Notes under the pieces: model-generated
Databases searched by the model: none
What the model was told of the DNA's origin: nothing
Seen by the model: only the letters and a program-made list of their open reading frames with translations
NCBI RefSeq assembly: GCF_009014635.1
Contig: NZ_BKCF01000001.1
Coordinates: 1,116,001 to 1,180,000 of the forward strand
Source: Patiriisocius marinistellae
GTDB taxonomy: Bacteria > Bacteroidota > Bacteroidia > Flavobacteriales > Flavobacteriaceae
Direction: 5' to 3'
Length of the DNA stretch: 64,000 nt
Position numbers and translations under genes: made by a program
Shown: piece by piece, positions 1 through 10,300 of the stretch
Position numbering within the stretch: position 1 is the stretch's first letter
Layout of the letters: every line of letters starts with the position of its first letter

Positions 1-702
1 GTGGTTATTTGTCAACAATTTTCAGGTGAAGCAATTTATATAGAAAAGAAAATTTATAAAGAAGATGTAAACCGTACACAGGCAGAAAATGATAGAAAGG
101 CATTACAACTAAAAAGATTGTATGAAAAGGAAATGCGCCTCGTTTTTAATGAGAATGAATCATATTATGATGAGGTGCCTTCACTTTCATTACAAGAAAA
201 CGCAGCGTACCGTATGGGATTTGCGAGTGGCGGTGGAGGTTATTTAAGCAATGGTATTTATAAAAATATTGATAAAAAAACATTTACTGAGCAACGAGAG
301 TTTTTAGGTAAACTCTTTCTCATAAAAGATAAATTACCCGCTTTAAAATGGAATGTTAGTAAGGAATCAAAACAGATAGGAGAGCACCTTGCTATAAAAG
401 CTACAACTACAGTGGCGATTATATTAGATTCTTATTCGGCAAATTCAAATGAGAAAGTAAATTATATAGTAACGGCGTGGTTTAGTCCATCTATTCCAGT
501 AAGTCATGGGCCTCTTTTTTTTCAAGGATTACCAGGTTTAATACTTGAAATACATGGAAAAGACACCGTTTTTTTATGTAAGGGCTTAACTATTTATAAA
601 GAAGATAAACTCAATATTTATCCTAAAAATAAGGGAGAAGAATTAAATGAGAAGCAATTTCATAAAATAATGCAGGCTAAAAAAGAAGAAAGAAAATTCT
701 AA
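1..702 (+). CDS. GLPGLI family protein (5' end outside window)
   Basis: The frame is open at the first base, and the visible N-terminus (QQFSGEAIYIEKK) looks like the region just after a signal peptide, so the true start and signal sequence probably lie upstream. The signature GLPGLILEI is at about residues 179-187, in the typical setting after GPLFFQ. Members are exported proteins of Bacteroidota of unknown function, usually encoded beside a TonB-type outer-membrane barrel. That is the arrangement here: the next gene starts 12 nt downstream. The C-terminus is charged and rich in Lys and Glu. Family assignment is firm; no biochemical role can be given. Confidence 0.9.
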   Translation: MVICQQFSGEAIYIEKKIYKEDVNRTQAENDRKALQLKRLYEKEMRLVFNENESYYDEVPSLSLQENAAYRMGFASGGGGYLSNGIYKNIDKKTFTEQREFLGKLFLIKDKLPALKWNVSKESKQIGEHLAIKATTTVAIILDSYSANSNEKVNYIVTAWFSPSIPVSHGPLFFQGLPGLILEIHGKDTVFLCKGLTIYKEDKLNIYPKNKGEELNEKQFHKIMQAKKEERKF

Positions 703-714
703 CAAAAAAAACGA

Positions 715-3480
715 ATGACCAAAAAACTATTTACACTAGTATGCATTATTGCTTTTTCAAGTATTGCATCAGCACAAAGTATTAAATTACGAGGTACAAT
801 TAAGGATAGCATAGGCAATCCATTAGAACTTGCAAATGTCATTGCTACAGTCCAAGATAGCGGGGAGATTGAAAGCTACGCGATTACCAATTATGAAGGG
901 CGCTATCAACTAGATTTACCCAAAGGGAATACATATTTACTTAGAGCAAGTTTTTTAGGGTATGAAAATGCAGAGAAGATATTAACCGTTTCAGAAGATG
1001 CAGAAAATCAAACTTACGAGTTTACATTAAACCAGCAAGCGGCAGCACTCGACGATGTGGAGTTAATCTATGAAATGCCAGTAACGGTTAAAGGAGATAC
1101 CATTATTTATAATGCAGATTCTTTTACCAATGGAGAAGAGCGTAAACTTGGAGATGTAATGAAAAAACTTCCTGGAGTTGAAATTAATGACGATGGCGAA
1201 ATACAAATTGAAGGAAAAACTGTTAATAAAGTTATGGTTGAAGGAAAAGACTTTTTTGATGGTGACTCAAAATTAGCAACTAAAAATATTCCAGCAGATG
1301 CTGTTGACAAAGTTGAGGTGTTACGCAACTATAATGAGGTGGATCAAATGCGTGGTCTTGGTAATGATCAAGATAATATTGCTATTAATATTAAATTAAA
1401 AGAGGGTAAGAAGGCATTTTGGTTTGGTGAAGTTACAGCAGGTGCAGGATTAGGGTCAGATTTCGATGATGAAAATGGACGCTATTTAGTACACCCAAAA
1501 CTCTTTTATTATAGTCCAAAATATAGTATTAATATTATAACAGATTTTAATAATATAGGCGAAGTGCCTTTTACGTTTAGAGATTACTTCAACTTTACGG
1601 GAGGTTTCAGAAACTTTAATAGAGGAGGTGGAACAAGTTTTAATATAAGAGAAAGTGATCTTGGTTTTACTACAACACAAAACAATAGGGCTAATGAAAT
1701 AGAAGCAAAATTCATTGCGGCAAATTTCAGCTATGCTTTAAACCCAAAATTAGACTTTAGTGGTTTCGCAATTTTATCAGATAATAAAACAAACATTGTT
1801 AATAATTCGATTACGGAATATATAGTTTCTGGCGCGACAGAAAATACAAATAACGTGAGCGATACACGTAATCAATTAGGAATGGTAAAATTTAGCACCA
1901 AGTATAAACCTAATGCAAGTTTTCAATTAGATTATGATGTGTTAGCAAAAACCTCAAAACAAACCGAAGACGCAAACACGTTATCAATAGTGGGAGGAAA
2001 CACAAACGATATCAACGAGAATTTAGAGAATAAACCTTTTTCTATAAATCAAAATGCAAATATATATTACACCTTAAATGACAAAAATATATTTGCTGCG
2101 CAGGTGCAATATTTGTATCAAGATGAAGATCCTTTTTATCAAGCGGCCCAAGATTCAATTCCGTTTAGAGGATTGTTTACAGTGATTGATCCTGAAAATC
2201 CCGCTGATAGTTCTAGTGATGCATTTACTCCATTAGAACAATCTAATCGTTATAATATCAACCAAGACAAAAATGTTGTGAGTAATAAGTTTGATGGAAA
2301 AGTAGACTATTACTACGTACTTAATAATGTAAGTAATTTAAATGTCACGCTAGGAACAACATATAGTAATCAACAATTTGATTCAAATATTTTTCAAATT
2401 TTAGACAACAATAGTATAAATAATTTTGAAGATGCAGATTTTAATAATGACATTTCCTACACTTTTAGCGATGTGTTTTTAGGGCTTCATTATAAATTAA
2501 AAACGGGTCAATTTATTTTGACACCAGGTATGACCTTGCATAATTATGGTTTGAAAAACGAACAATTGGGGAGTGAAGTAACTACTAATGACTGGATGGT
2601 ATTGCCAGATGTAAATGTAGTTTGGGAAATTAAAAAGAGTGAAAACCTACGATTCAATTATAGTATTAATGCTAACTACAGTGATGTAAATGATTATGCA
2701 AGAGGATATGTTTTTAATAATTATAATAGGCTTTTCCGTGGAAATAGAAATCTTGAAAACTCGTTAGCACATACCTACAATTTAACATATTTTAGTTTTA
2801 ATTTATTTAACTATACTAATGTCTCCGGAAATATTAATTACTCCAGAAATATAGACGCAATTAAACAAAATACTACTATTGAGGGTATTAGCCAAGTGAG
2901 TTCCCCTGTTAATTTTGATAGTAATTTTCCAGATGAAACGATTTCGGTATTTGGGCGTTTTAGTAAGCGAATAAAAAAAATACAGTTTGCATTAAATGCT
3001 AATCTTGCTATCTCAAATACCTTTAATACAATAAATCAAAACATCACTGAGAGCAAGAGTTTTACTCAAAACTATCGTGCAAGTGTGCAGAGTAATTTTA
3101 GAGATTGGCCTAACCTAGAGATTGGGTATCGTCTTATAATGAACGATTATGATAATGGCGGAAGAGAACAAAAATTTACAACACAGCGACCCTATGCAAA
3201 TCTTGATGTCACATTTTTAAAAGACTTTCAATTGAGTGCAACATGGGACTTTTATGATTATTCAAACGACATGAATACGGTAGAGAATCGATATTCTTTT
3301 TTTGATGCAGATTTGTATTATCAAAAAGGCGAAAGCCCTTGGGAGTTTTCGGTTAAGGCGACAAATATTTTAGATACTGGCTCCATAAATAATGATAGTT
3401 TTACAGATCAATTTAACACTACAAGTGAGTACTTTGTGTTACCAAGAATTGTAATGTTTGTAGTAAAATATGATTTGTAA
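715..3480 (+). CDS. TonB-dependent-receptor-like outer-membrane beta-barrel protein
   Basis: This is a 921-residue protein with a signal peptide ending near ASAQ (residue 21). A carboxypeptidase-regulatory-like domain (~23-105, GTIKDSIGNPLELANVIA) follows. Then comes a plug-like region (~125-230, LPGVEINDDGEIQIEGKTV, KDFFDGD, VDKVEVLRNYNE) and a long Asn/Tyr-rich beta-barrel to the C-terminus. This matches the outer-membrane beta-barrel family (OMP_b-brl_3 type) that accompanies GLPGLI proteins. No TonB box can be called with confidence. It is probably cotranscribed with the GLPGLI gene. Transport or secretion of an unknown substrate is an inference from the family. Confidence 0.9.
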   Translation: MTKKLFTLVCIIAFSSIASAQSIKLRGTIKDSIGNPLELANVIATVQDSGEIESYAITNYEGRYQLDLPKGNTYLLRASFLGYENAEKILTVSEDAENQTYEFTLNQQAAALDDVELIYEMPVTVKGDTIIYNADSFTNGEERKLGDVMKKLPGVEINDDGEIQIEGKTVNKVMVEGKDFFDGDSKLATKNIPADAVDKVEVLRNYNEVDQMRGLGNDQDNIAINIKLKEGKKAFWFGEVTAGAGLGSDFDDENGRYLVHPKLFYYSPKYSINIITDFNNIGEVPFTFRDYFNFTGGFRNFNRGGGTSFNIRESDLGFTTTQNNRANEIEAKFIAANFSYALNPKLDFSGFAILSDNKTNIVNNSITEYIVSGATENTNNVSDTRNQLGMVKFSTKYKPNASFQLDYDVLAKTSKQTEDANTLSIVGGNTNDINENLENKPFSINQNANIYYTLNDKNIFAAQVQYLYQDEDPFYQAAQDSIPFRGLFTVIDPENPADSSSDAFTPLEQSNRYNINQDKNVVSNKFDGKVDYYYVLNNVSNLNVTLGTTYSNQQFDSNIFQILDNNSINNFEDADFNNDISYTFSDVFLGLHYKLKTGQFILTPGMTLHNYGLKNEQLGSEVTTNDWMVLPDVNVVWEIKKSENLRFNYSINANYSDVNDYARGYVFNNYNRLFRGNRNLENSLAHTYNLTYFSFNLFNYTNVSGNINYSRNIDAIKQNTTIEGISQVSSPVNFDSNFPDETISVFGRFSKRIKKIQFALNANLAISNTFNTINQNITESKSFTQNYRASVQSNFRDWPNLEIGYRLIMNDYDNGGREQKFTTQRPYANLDVTFLKDFQLSATWDFYDYSNDMNTVENRYSFFDADLYYQKGESPWEFSVKATNILDTGSINNDSFTDQFNTTSEYFVLPRIVMFVVKYDL

Positions 3481-3581
3481 TTTTTTAATTTAGTCATTTA
3501 AAATCTATTACACGTCCCCCATCTTTTTATATATCTTTACTGAAACGAAGTACAACAAAGTGCCGTTAAATTGAATGAAAA

Positions 3582-4202
3582 ATGCGTAATATTTTCTTCG
3601 GAATTATTCTTTGTCTTGTCATTGTTTTTGGTTTACGCTATTGCGAACATCAAAAGGATAATAGACAACAATTAACTGAAAGTACAGCTCTCATTGAAAA
3701 GCAGATAAGGAATGTAGGTAAACTTGTGGTAACTGAAGGTAGCTACTCACAAGTTTTTAGTTACAAGGATACAAAGTCATTACTAATGGGGCTAGTAGAT
3801 ACCCAGAAAAAAGCATTAGTCATTGTAAATGCAGAGGCTTCAATATCATACGATTTGAGCAAAATTGAAACTTTAGTTGATCCCGAAACTAAAACAGTGA
3901 CCATTATAAAAGTCCCAGAACCAGAATTAAAGATTAATCCCAACATAGAGTATTATGATGTGAAACAGGATTATTTAAATCAATTTAATGCTACAGATTA
4001 TAATACGATAAAGAAAAGGGTTAGCGCTTCTTTAAAACAAAAGATTGAAGCTTCGGCATTAAAGAGTAATGCTCAAAATAGGCTGATTTCAGAATTACAA
4101 AAAATTTATATTTTGACAAATTCAATGGGCTGGACGCTTCAATTTAATGGAGCTACAATTACAGAAAATGTAGATTTGCAAAATATGGATAGTATTCTAT
4201 AA
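3582..4202 (+). CDS. DUF4230 domain-containing protein
   Basis: This 206-residue protein has one N-terminal hydrophobic segment (residues 3-21) followed by a hydrophilic domain with the DUF4230 pattern: IRNVGKLVVTEGSYSQVFSY, then KALVIVNAEASISYDLSKI. It is probably anchored in the inner membrane with the domain outside. The function is unknown. It stands alone, about 100 nt after the barrel gene, and an octamer CTTCGGAA (discussed in the findings) lies in its first codons. Confidence 0.85.
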   Translation: MRNIFFGIILCLVIVFGLRYCEHQKDNRQQLTESTALIEKQIRNVGKLVVTEGSYSQVFSYKDTKSLLMGLVDTQKKALVIVNAEASISYDLSKIETLVDPETKTVTIIKVPEPELKINPNIEYYDVKQDYLNQFNATDYNTIKKRVSASLKQKIEASALKSNAQNRLISELQKIYILTNSMGWTLQFNGATITENVDLQNMDSIL

Positions 4203-4408
4203 CATTTTAATTTATTTATAGATTCCATTTTTTTACTGCTTTAAATTTTATCATTTAACATTAAATAGTAGTGTTGTTAATAAGGTGAAAATTTATCTAA
4301 GTCTAGTAATAACTATTTTGTTATTATAAATTTAAATAATCATTGTTTTCCATCTTACATATTTGTAATTTTTTCTTACAAAAAGGAAAAAACAATCATT
4401 TCAACGAT

Positions 4409-4416
4409 TATATTTG
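4409..4416 (+). promoter_or_regulatory. -7 promoter element TATATTTG
   Basis: This is an exact match to the Bacteroidota -7 consensus TAnnTTTG, 75 nt upstream of the Tat-signal gene. No TTG sits 17-23 nt upstream, so the -33 half is not supported. The rest of the 289-nt gap is AT-rich with no other clear signal. Confidence 0.35.
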
Positions 4417-4491
4417 TTCTTAATCGATAAGGTGATTTCTATACTATATAGAATTTTAACTTTACTGTAACTAATTGACCAATTTTACATT

Positions 4492-5037
4492 ATGAAAAAA
4501 GCTACTTCGCGTAGGTCGTTTTTGCTCAAAACAGCATTAGCGACTACAGGTGTTACTCTATTATCTAATGGTGTTTCTGCAGCTTTTGCAAATGATATTC
4601 CGTTTGATGGATATAACCCATATGCAGAAACTAAGACTGATTTACGTACAAATACACTCGCAGATCGCATAGATGTTTATGGCGTTATCTACAACAGTAC
4701 TGGTAAAATACCGCTACAAAATGCTAGTGTTGAAGTTTGGCACTTATCACCTAATAGTAAAAAATATCGTCACAGGGCAAAATTATTTACTAATGACTTG
4801 GGTGAATATAGTTTTACTACAGAAATGCCCAACCGGGAAACTGGCAATCCTCCAAAAATATTTTTTAAAGTCACCTCTCAAAATAAATCCTATTTCACAG
4901 AGCTTATATTAAGTAGCACTGGTGCACATATTACGGGAAAACATTGGCAAGAAAATAAACTTCCAGATCTTAAATTATTACCACGTACAGAGTATGCGGG
5001 AACTACGACTTCTATAAATTTTAATATAACTAACTAA
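4492..5037 (+). CDS. Tat-exported intradiol-dioxygenase-like protein, iron ligands not conserved
   Basis: The protein has 181 residues. The N-terminus carries a twin-arginine signal (TSRRSFLLKTALATTGV, cleavage probably after NGVSA or AFA). The remainder resembles the intradiol ring-cleavage dioxygenase beta-sandwich: DVYGVIYNSTGKIPLQNASVEVWH, then a Tyr/His stretch KKYRHRAKLF and GEYSFTTEMP. Active intradiol enzymes bind iron with two Tyr and two His, the latter in a HxH after the FxT-x-P segment; here that place reads PPKIFFKVTS, with no histidine. A catalytic role is therefore doubtful. It starts 11 nt before the first collar gene and is probably cotranscribed with it. Confidence 0.7.
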   Translation: MKKATSRRSFLLKTALATTGVTLLSNGVSAAFANDIPFDGYNPYAETKTDLRTNTLADRIDVYGVIYNSTGKIPLQNASVEVWHLSPNSKKYRHRAKLFTNDLGEYSFTTEMPNRETGNPPKIFFKVTSQNKSYFTELILSSTGAHITGKHWQENKLPDLKLLPRTEYAGTTTSINFNITN

Positions 5038-5048
5038 AATATATTATT

Positions 5049-5597
5049 ATGCCAGTAAATCCATTTTTAGGACAAATTGAATCTTTTCCATACAATTTTG
5101 CACCGCGTGGTTGGGCAAGATGTGATGGACAATTATTAGCAATTTCATCAAACTCAGCATTGTTTTCATTGATAGGTACTATTTACGGTGGTGATGGTCG
5201 TACTACATTTGCACTCCCAGATTTGCGTAGTAGTGTTGCATTACATACAGGTAGTGGTCCTGGTTTGTCACCTCGTCCAATAGGTCAAAAATTAGGTGCC
5301 GAAACTCACACACTCACAGAAGGGCAAATGCCTAATCATAGTCACACACTATCTGTAAGTAGCGCTAATGGAGATGTAGCTACACCTACGGCAGGTAATA
5401 GCGTTTCAAAAGTTGTTGAAAACCAAGGGCGTTCTGCAAATGAGGTAGATAGATACAATACTGCTACACCAAATGTTAATTTAAATGAAGCTACTGTAGG
5501 TGCAAATGGTGGTAATCAACCTTTTAATAATGTACAACCTAGTCTAGTTTTGACATGGTGTATTGCAACACAGGGTATTTACCCATCTAGAAATTAA
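5049..5597 (+). CDS. Phage tail collar-domain (microcystin-dependent/MdpB-like) protein, copy 1
   Basis: This 182-residue protein has the tail-collar fold signature NFAPRGWARCDGQLLAI, LFSLIGTIYGGDGRTTFALP, MPNHSHTLSV and a C-terminal WCIATQGIYPSRN. It lacks a signal peptide. Collar proteins of this size occur in non-phage bacterial loci, often in tandem, where their role is not settled. No other phage genes are near, so it is not evidence of a prophage. The second copy follows after 70 nt and is clearly paralogous. Confidence 0.88.
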   Translation: MPVNPFLGQIESFPYNFAPRGWARCDGQLLAISSNSALFSLIGTIYGGDGRTTFALPDLRSSVALHTGSGPGLSPRPIGQKLGAETHTLTEGQMPNHSHTLSVSSANGDVATPTAGNSVSKVVENQGRSANEVDRYNTATPNVNLNEATVGANGGNQPFNNVQPSLVLTWCIATQGIYPSRN

Positions 5598-5667
5598 GAA
5601 AACAAATGTTTTCTGCTTAATAAAACCATTAAACATAAAATTACTAACATTAAAAACTAATCAAACC

Positions 5668-6210
5668 ATGGAGCCATTTATAGGAGAAATTATAGCATTT
5701 GGATTTAATTTTGCCCCACGCGGTTGGGCACAATGCAATGGGCAATTATTGCCAATTTCACAAAATACTGCACTGTTTTCATTACTAGGTACAACATATG
5801 GTGGTGATGGCCGCACTACGTTTGCACTGCCAGATTTACGTGGTAGAACTGCGATGCATACGGGGCAAGGCCCTGGGTTATCAAGTCGCCAATTAGGGCT
5901 AAGATTTGGAACTGAAACTAACACACTGAATGTTGCTCAAATGCCTAATCACAATCACACGTTGTCTGTTAGTAATGCAAACGGAAATGCTGCAGTACCT
6001 GTAGCTGGAAATAGTATTTCGAAGGCTGTAGAAAATCAAGGCAGGTCTACTAATGAAATTGATAGCTTTAATGCTGCAACACCTAATGTTGCGCTAAATA
6101 CAGGGTCGATTGGTTCTGCAGGAGGACAGCAACCATTTAATAATATACAGCCATCTTTAGTGGTAAATTGGTGTATTGCATTACAAGGTATTTTTCCGTC
6201 TCGTAATTAA
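5668..6210 (+). CDS. Phage tail collar-domain (MdpB-like) protein, copy 2
   Basis: This is a 180-residue paralogue of the preceding gene (NFAPRGWAQCNGQLLPI, YGGDGRTTFALPDLRGR, MPNHNHTLSV, NWCIALQGIFPSRN). The start chosen is the ATG at 5668, giving MEPFIGEIIAFGF, which aligns with MPVNPFLGQIESF of copy 1. Longer upstream extensions in the same frame run into the preceding gene and have no homology. The stop codon abuts the stop of the convergent methyltransferase gene with no spacer and no visible terminator. Confidence 0.88.
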   Translation: MEPFIGEIIAFGFNFAPRGWAQCNGQLLPISQNTALFSLLGTTYGGDGRTTFALPDLRGRTAMHTGQGPGLSSRQLGLRFGTETNTLNVAQMPNHNHTLSVSNANGNAAVPVAGNSISKAVENQGRSTNEIDSFNAATPNVALNTGSIGSAGGQQPFNNIQPSLVVNWCIALQGIFPSRN

Positions 6211-7218
6211 TCACACTTCGATAAATTTCCACGTTGGATTTTTATGGGTTGTATAATGTAATTGAAATGTTTTTCCTTTTAAGTTATATAGTGAGTAAAC
6301 TGAAATGGGATTACTTAATAAAGATTTAGATTTTAGTAAACGGTAGTTTTTATAGATTACTACTTCCGCAAAAATACAGACATCTGGATGGTCTTTAAAG
6401 TCTTCGGGTATTACTATAGTTTCGGTGTTAAAACTGAAATTGGCATCTGTATTAATGTCTTTCGTAATATCAAATAGTAGGGTTTTGCCAATGGTTTTAT
6501 AGGTGTTCCCTAATGTTAATACGTTCTTATAAATATCAAAATAAGGCTCATTTCCGTAGAAAGAAAACTCTTGAAAAATTGAAATACGTTCCGGGATAAA
6601 TATTCCGTTAGGATGAAGTTGTGGTGCTAAATTTTGTGTTACCCTAACTTGAGGTTCGCGAGTTAATGCTTTATCCATTACCTCACTTACAATAATGTGT
6701 AATGGGTAATCTTTAGGGTGTTGATACGTGATTGCATCACAGAGCATAAATTTTTTGAAATACGGTGTTGCCTTTAAAAGTGAGATTAAATTTTCAACAT
6801 TCTGTTTAGAAGTAGGAGTAATATCAAGGAGTGTTATTTGAAGTTGTTCTGGGTTAAACAAGTGGAGTAAAGGGAGGATAATAGGTGCTACAGGTCCACA
6901 TCCAGCATATAAAATTTCGAGTGTGGTGTTTGGGTTTAATTGTATAGCATCATTAATGGCGGCATACATGCTCTTTATAAAGCGAACTGTGCGTAATGGA
7001 TCTTTCAAACAATCAAGCGCATGTTGAGAGGATAAAGCAATCCCTCCTGATAAAGCAGTAGGTGTTTTATTTGAATATGATGGAACATCATTGAGCTCTT
7101 TGAGCAATTTGGTATAAGTGATTTCAAGTTCTTTTGCACTAATAACCTCCTCGTTTTCATTTTTTGATGAAAGAAGTGTTTTAATAACATTACTGAAAAT
7201 TGATAAAGTGTAATCCAT
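6211..7218 (-). CDS. SAM-dependent methyltransferase, arginine-methyltransferase-like
   Basis: The protein has about 335 residues. The likely start is the ATG at 7218 (MDYTLSIFSN); a TTG three codons earlier is the only upstream alternative. A class I SAM-binding motif is clear: EILYAGCGPVAPII, then an acidic end of strand 2 (ITLLDITP). The following HIIVSEVMDKALTRE resembles the double-E region of protein arginine methyltransferases, and the C-terminal half is beta-rich like their barrel. It converges directly on the collar gene pair. An inferred possibility is that it modifies those proteins; only the fold is supported. Confidence 0.6.
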   Translation of the reverse strand: MDYTLSIFSNVIKTLLSSKNENEEVISAKELEITYTKLLKELNDVPSYSNKTPTALSGGIALSSQHALDCLKDPLRTVRFIKSMYAAINDAIQLNPNTTLEILYAGCGPVAPIILPLLHLFNPEQLQITLLDITPTSKQNVENLISLLKATPYFKKFMLCDAITYQHPKDYPLHIIVSEVMDKALTREPQVRVTQNLAPQLHPNGIFIPERISIFQEFSFYGNEPYFDIYKNVLTLGNTYKTIGKTLLFDITKDINTDANFSFNTETIVIPEDFKDHPDVCIFAEVVIYKNYRLLKSKSLLSNPISVYSLYNLKGKTFQLHYTTHKNPTWKFIEV

Positions 7219-7276
7219 AGGACTCAAAGATATAAATCTGCGTAGAAATACGTATCTAAAGCAAGAATGTCTTGCA

Positions 7277-7284
7277 TATATTTG
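7277..7284 (+). promoter_or_regulatory. -7 promoter element TATATTTG for the giant adhesin
   Basis: This is an exact TAnnTTTG match 50 nt before the ATG of the HYR adhesin, in the 116-nt divergent spacer. No convincing TTG lies at the -33 distance. Confidence 0.4.
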
Positions 7285-7334
7285 ATTTTTAATAGTTTAA
7301 CTAACTAACCATATTTTAATAATAAACTAACATT

Positions 7335-10300
7335 ATGAAAAATTTTTACAATTGTTTACTGCTTTTTATAATGGTTTGCTTTTATAGTGCAACCGTAGGA
7401 GCGCAAACAACCGAAAACTTTGAAACAGAAACAGCTGGCGCTTTCACATTCTCTGAAGGTGGCTTCTCGTTTTCTAGTGGCACTGCAAATTTTGATATTG
7501 AAAATTTTGGAAGTGCCGGTGCTGGAGGTTCTGATCAATATATAGATAATTTTGATGATCAAGGTGCTGGAAAGATTTATGCAATTTCTATTACTGGAGG
7601 AGCTTCATTGTTTTCAATGCAGTCCATGGATGTATATGTTTCTTCATTGCCAGATGGTGCATTTCCAACAGATGATGGGACAATAACAGTAAGTGGAAGA
7701 ACGGGAGCTACTGTAGTATACACAGCTACTTATAATTCTGGAAATACACCTTTTCCTCTAGATTTTACAGCTGATAATGGTTTTTTCAATATTGATTTTT
7801 CTAACATGCCCGGAATAGGAGATCAGTCAAGTATTAATGTAGATAACATTCAAATCACTCTTGGCGGGGCATTTATTTATGCAGCGATTGATGATTTTGA
7901 ATTTGACGATGAAGTGTTAAACACAGATCCACCAGAAGTTCAGTCAATTACTTTAGTAGGAAGCCCTTCAAGTACTGCAACATCAGTCGATTTTTTAGTG
8001 ACTTTTAATGAAGATGCTGTTAATGTTGATGTGTCAGATTTTGTTACAGATTTAGTGGGTGCTTCAGGAAATATTTCTGGTATTTCAGGTAGTGGTTCAT
8101 CTTATACAGTAACAGTTAGTAGTATAACAGGAGAGGGTACGGTGAGTATTGATTTGATTGCAGGTAATGATATAGAAGATACTTTAGGAAATACTCCTTC
8201 GCCAGCTTTTATGACTGGAGCTATTTTTAATGCTTCGAGATGCTTTATCGAAACTTTTGAAAGCTTCGGCGCTGGAGGAAATACATTTACAAGTAATGGA
8301 GTAGGTTTTGAAACAAGTGATGCAAATTTCAACATCACCTTTTTAAACAACGGGGGTGCTAGTGGTAGTCAGTTTTTAGATAATCTTGGAGATCAAGGAA
8401 CAGGAAAAAGCTATTCTATAACGACTACAGGGACAGAGTTATTTTCGGTAAATACAGCTGGGATATATGTATCTTCAATGGCAGATGGTGCATTTCCAAC
8501 AGACGATGGAACACTTACTATTGAAGGAAGATTAAGTGGAAGTACAATTTATACAATAACAAAAAACTCAGGTTTTTTAACAGATTTTACAACTAATAAT
8601 GGATATAATCCTATTGATTTTGCAGCAAATGGAACTATTAATGTTGATGAGTTACGTATTACTATAGGAGGTGCGTTTATCTATGTGAGCTTAGATGATT
8701 TTGAACATTGTCCAGAAGTTTTGACAACAGATCCACCAACTATTCAAAGTATTTCGTTAGTTGGTAATCCTCCAGCTTCTTCTGCTTCGGTTGATTTTAC
8801 AGTCATTTTTAATGAGGACGCTTTAAATGTTTCAATAGATGATTTTATGCTTACGAGTACAGGTTCAGCAACTGGTACTATAGCTGGAATTGCAGGAACA
8901 GGTAACAATTATACTGTTAGTGTGTCTGGAATTTCAGGAGAAGGAACATTAAGGTTAGATTTATTAGCGGGAACTGATATAGAAGATACAGATAGTAATA
9001 CACCTCCTCCTCCGTTTAATGAAGGTGAAGTTTTTTTAGTGTCTTTATGTAATGTAGAAACATTTGAAGCTGTAGCTATTGGTGGAAATACATGGACTAC
9101 AAATGGTACTCCATTTATGAGCTCTGTTACATTTAAAGTGGATGAATTTGTTAATGCTGGTGCAGGGAATTCAGATAGATATTTAGACAATGTTGATGAC
9201 CAAGGAACAGGTAAAACTTTTTCAATTGCAATTACAGATACTTCTGAAATAACAATGAATCAATTAGCCGTGTATGTTTCTTCAATCGCTGATGGCGCTC
9301 AGCCAACAGATGACGGAACGCTTACTGTTGTTGCAAATTTAGATGGTGTAATGCAATATACAATTACAAAAAACACTGGTTTTCCTACGAGTCTAGTTCC
9401 AGATAATGGGTTTTATCTTTTAGATTTTAGTGCAGAAGGGGGTACAGATAATTCAGCGACTTTAATTGATGAACTTGTGTTTACAATAGGCGGTTCATTT
9501 GTATATATAGGTGTTGATAACTTTGAATTTTGTTCAGATCCGCCTCCAGTAGCAGTATGTCAAGACATCACTGTTCAGTTAGACGCAACTGGTAACGCTA
9601 GTGTAACTCCTGCTCAAGTGGATGGAGGTTCTACAGATAATTCTGGTTCTGTTACGCTAATAAGCGTGAGTCCAAATACATTTGACTGTTCTAACGTAGG
9701 TCTTAATACAGTGACACTTACTGTTGAAGACAACATGGGGCAGCAAAGTTCATGTACGGCGATGGTAACGGTTGAAGATAATACAACTCCTACAGCAATT
9801 TGCCAACCTTTTACCGCGAGCTTAGATGCCACGGGTAATATAACAATAACCGGTGCAGATGTTGATGGAGGTTCTACAGCAGCTTGTGGTATAATGTCAT
9901 TGTCAGTGAGTCCTTCAACTTTTACCTGTGCAGAATTAGGTACTCCACAAACAGTTACACTTACGGTAACTGGTGCAAATGGAAATACAGATACGTGTAC
10001 AACAACGGTTACTATTAATGACCCATTAAACGCATGTAACCAACCACCAATGGCAGTTTGTCAACCTGTAGTTGTTAATGCAGATGGAGCATGTATGGGA
10101 ACAGCAGTAGCGGCAGATTTTGACGGTGGTTCTAGTGATCCAGATATGGATCCATTAACTTTTACAGTAAGTCCGGCAGGTCCTTATCCTTTAGGGATAA
10201 CAAATGTTACGTTAACAGTAAGTGACGGTACATTGACAGATATTTGTATGACTACAATTACAGTAAATGATGTAACACCACCAATGATAACATGTCCTGC

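Noticed and set aside
5049-6210. Prophage remnant suggested by tail-collar genes
   Set aside because: No other phage gene, integrase or attachment repeat is near; such collar pairs occur in non-phage contexts.
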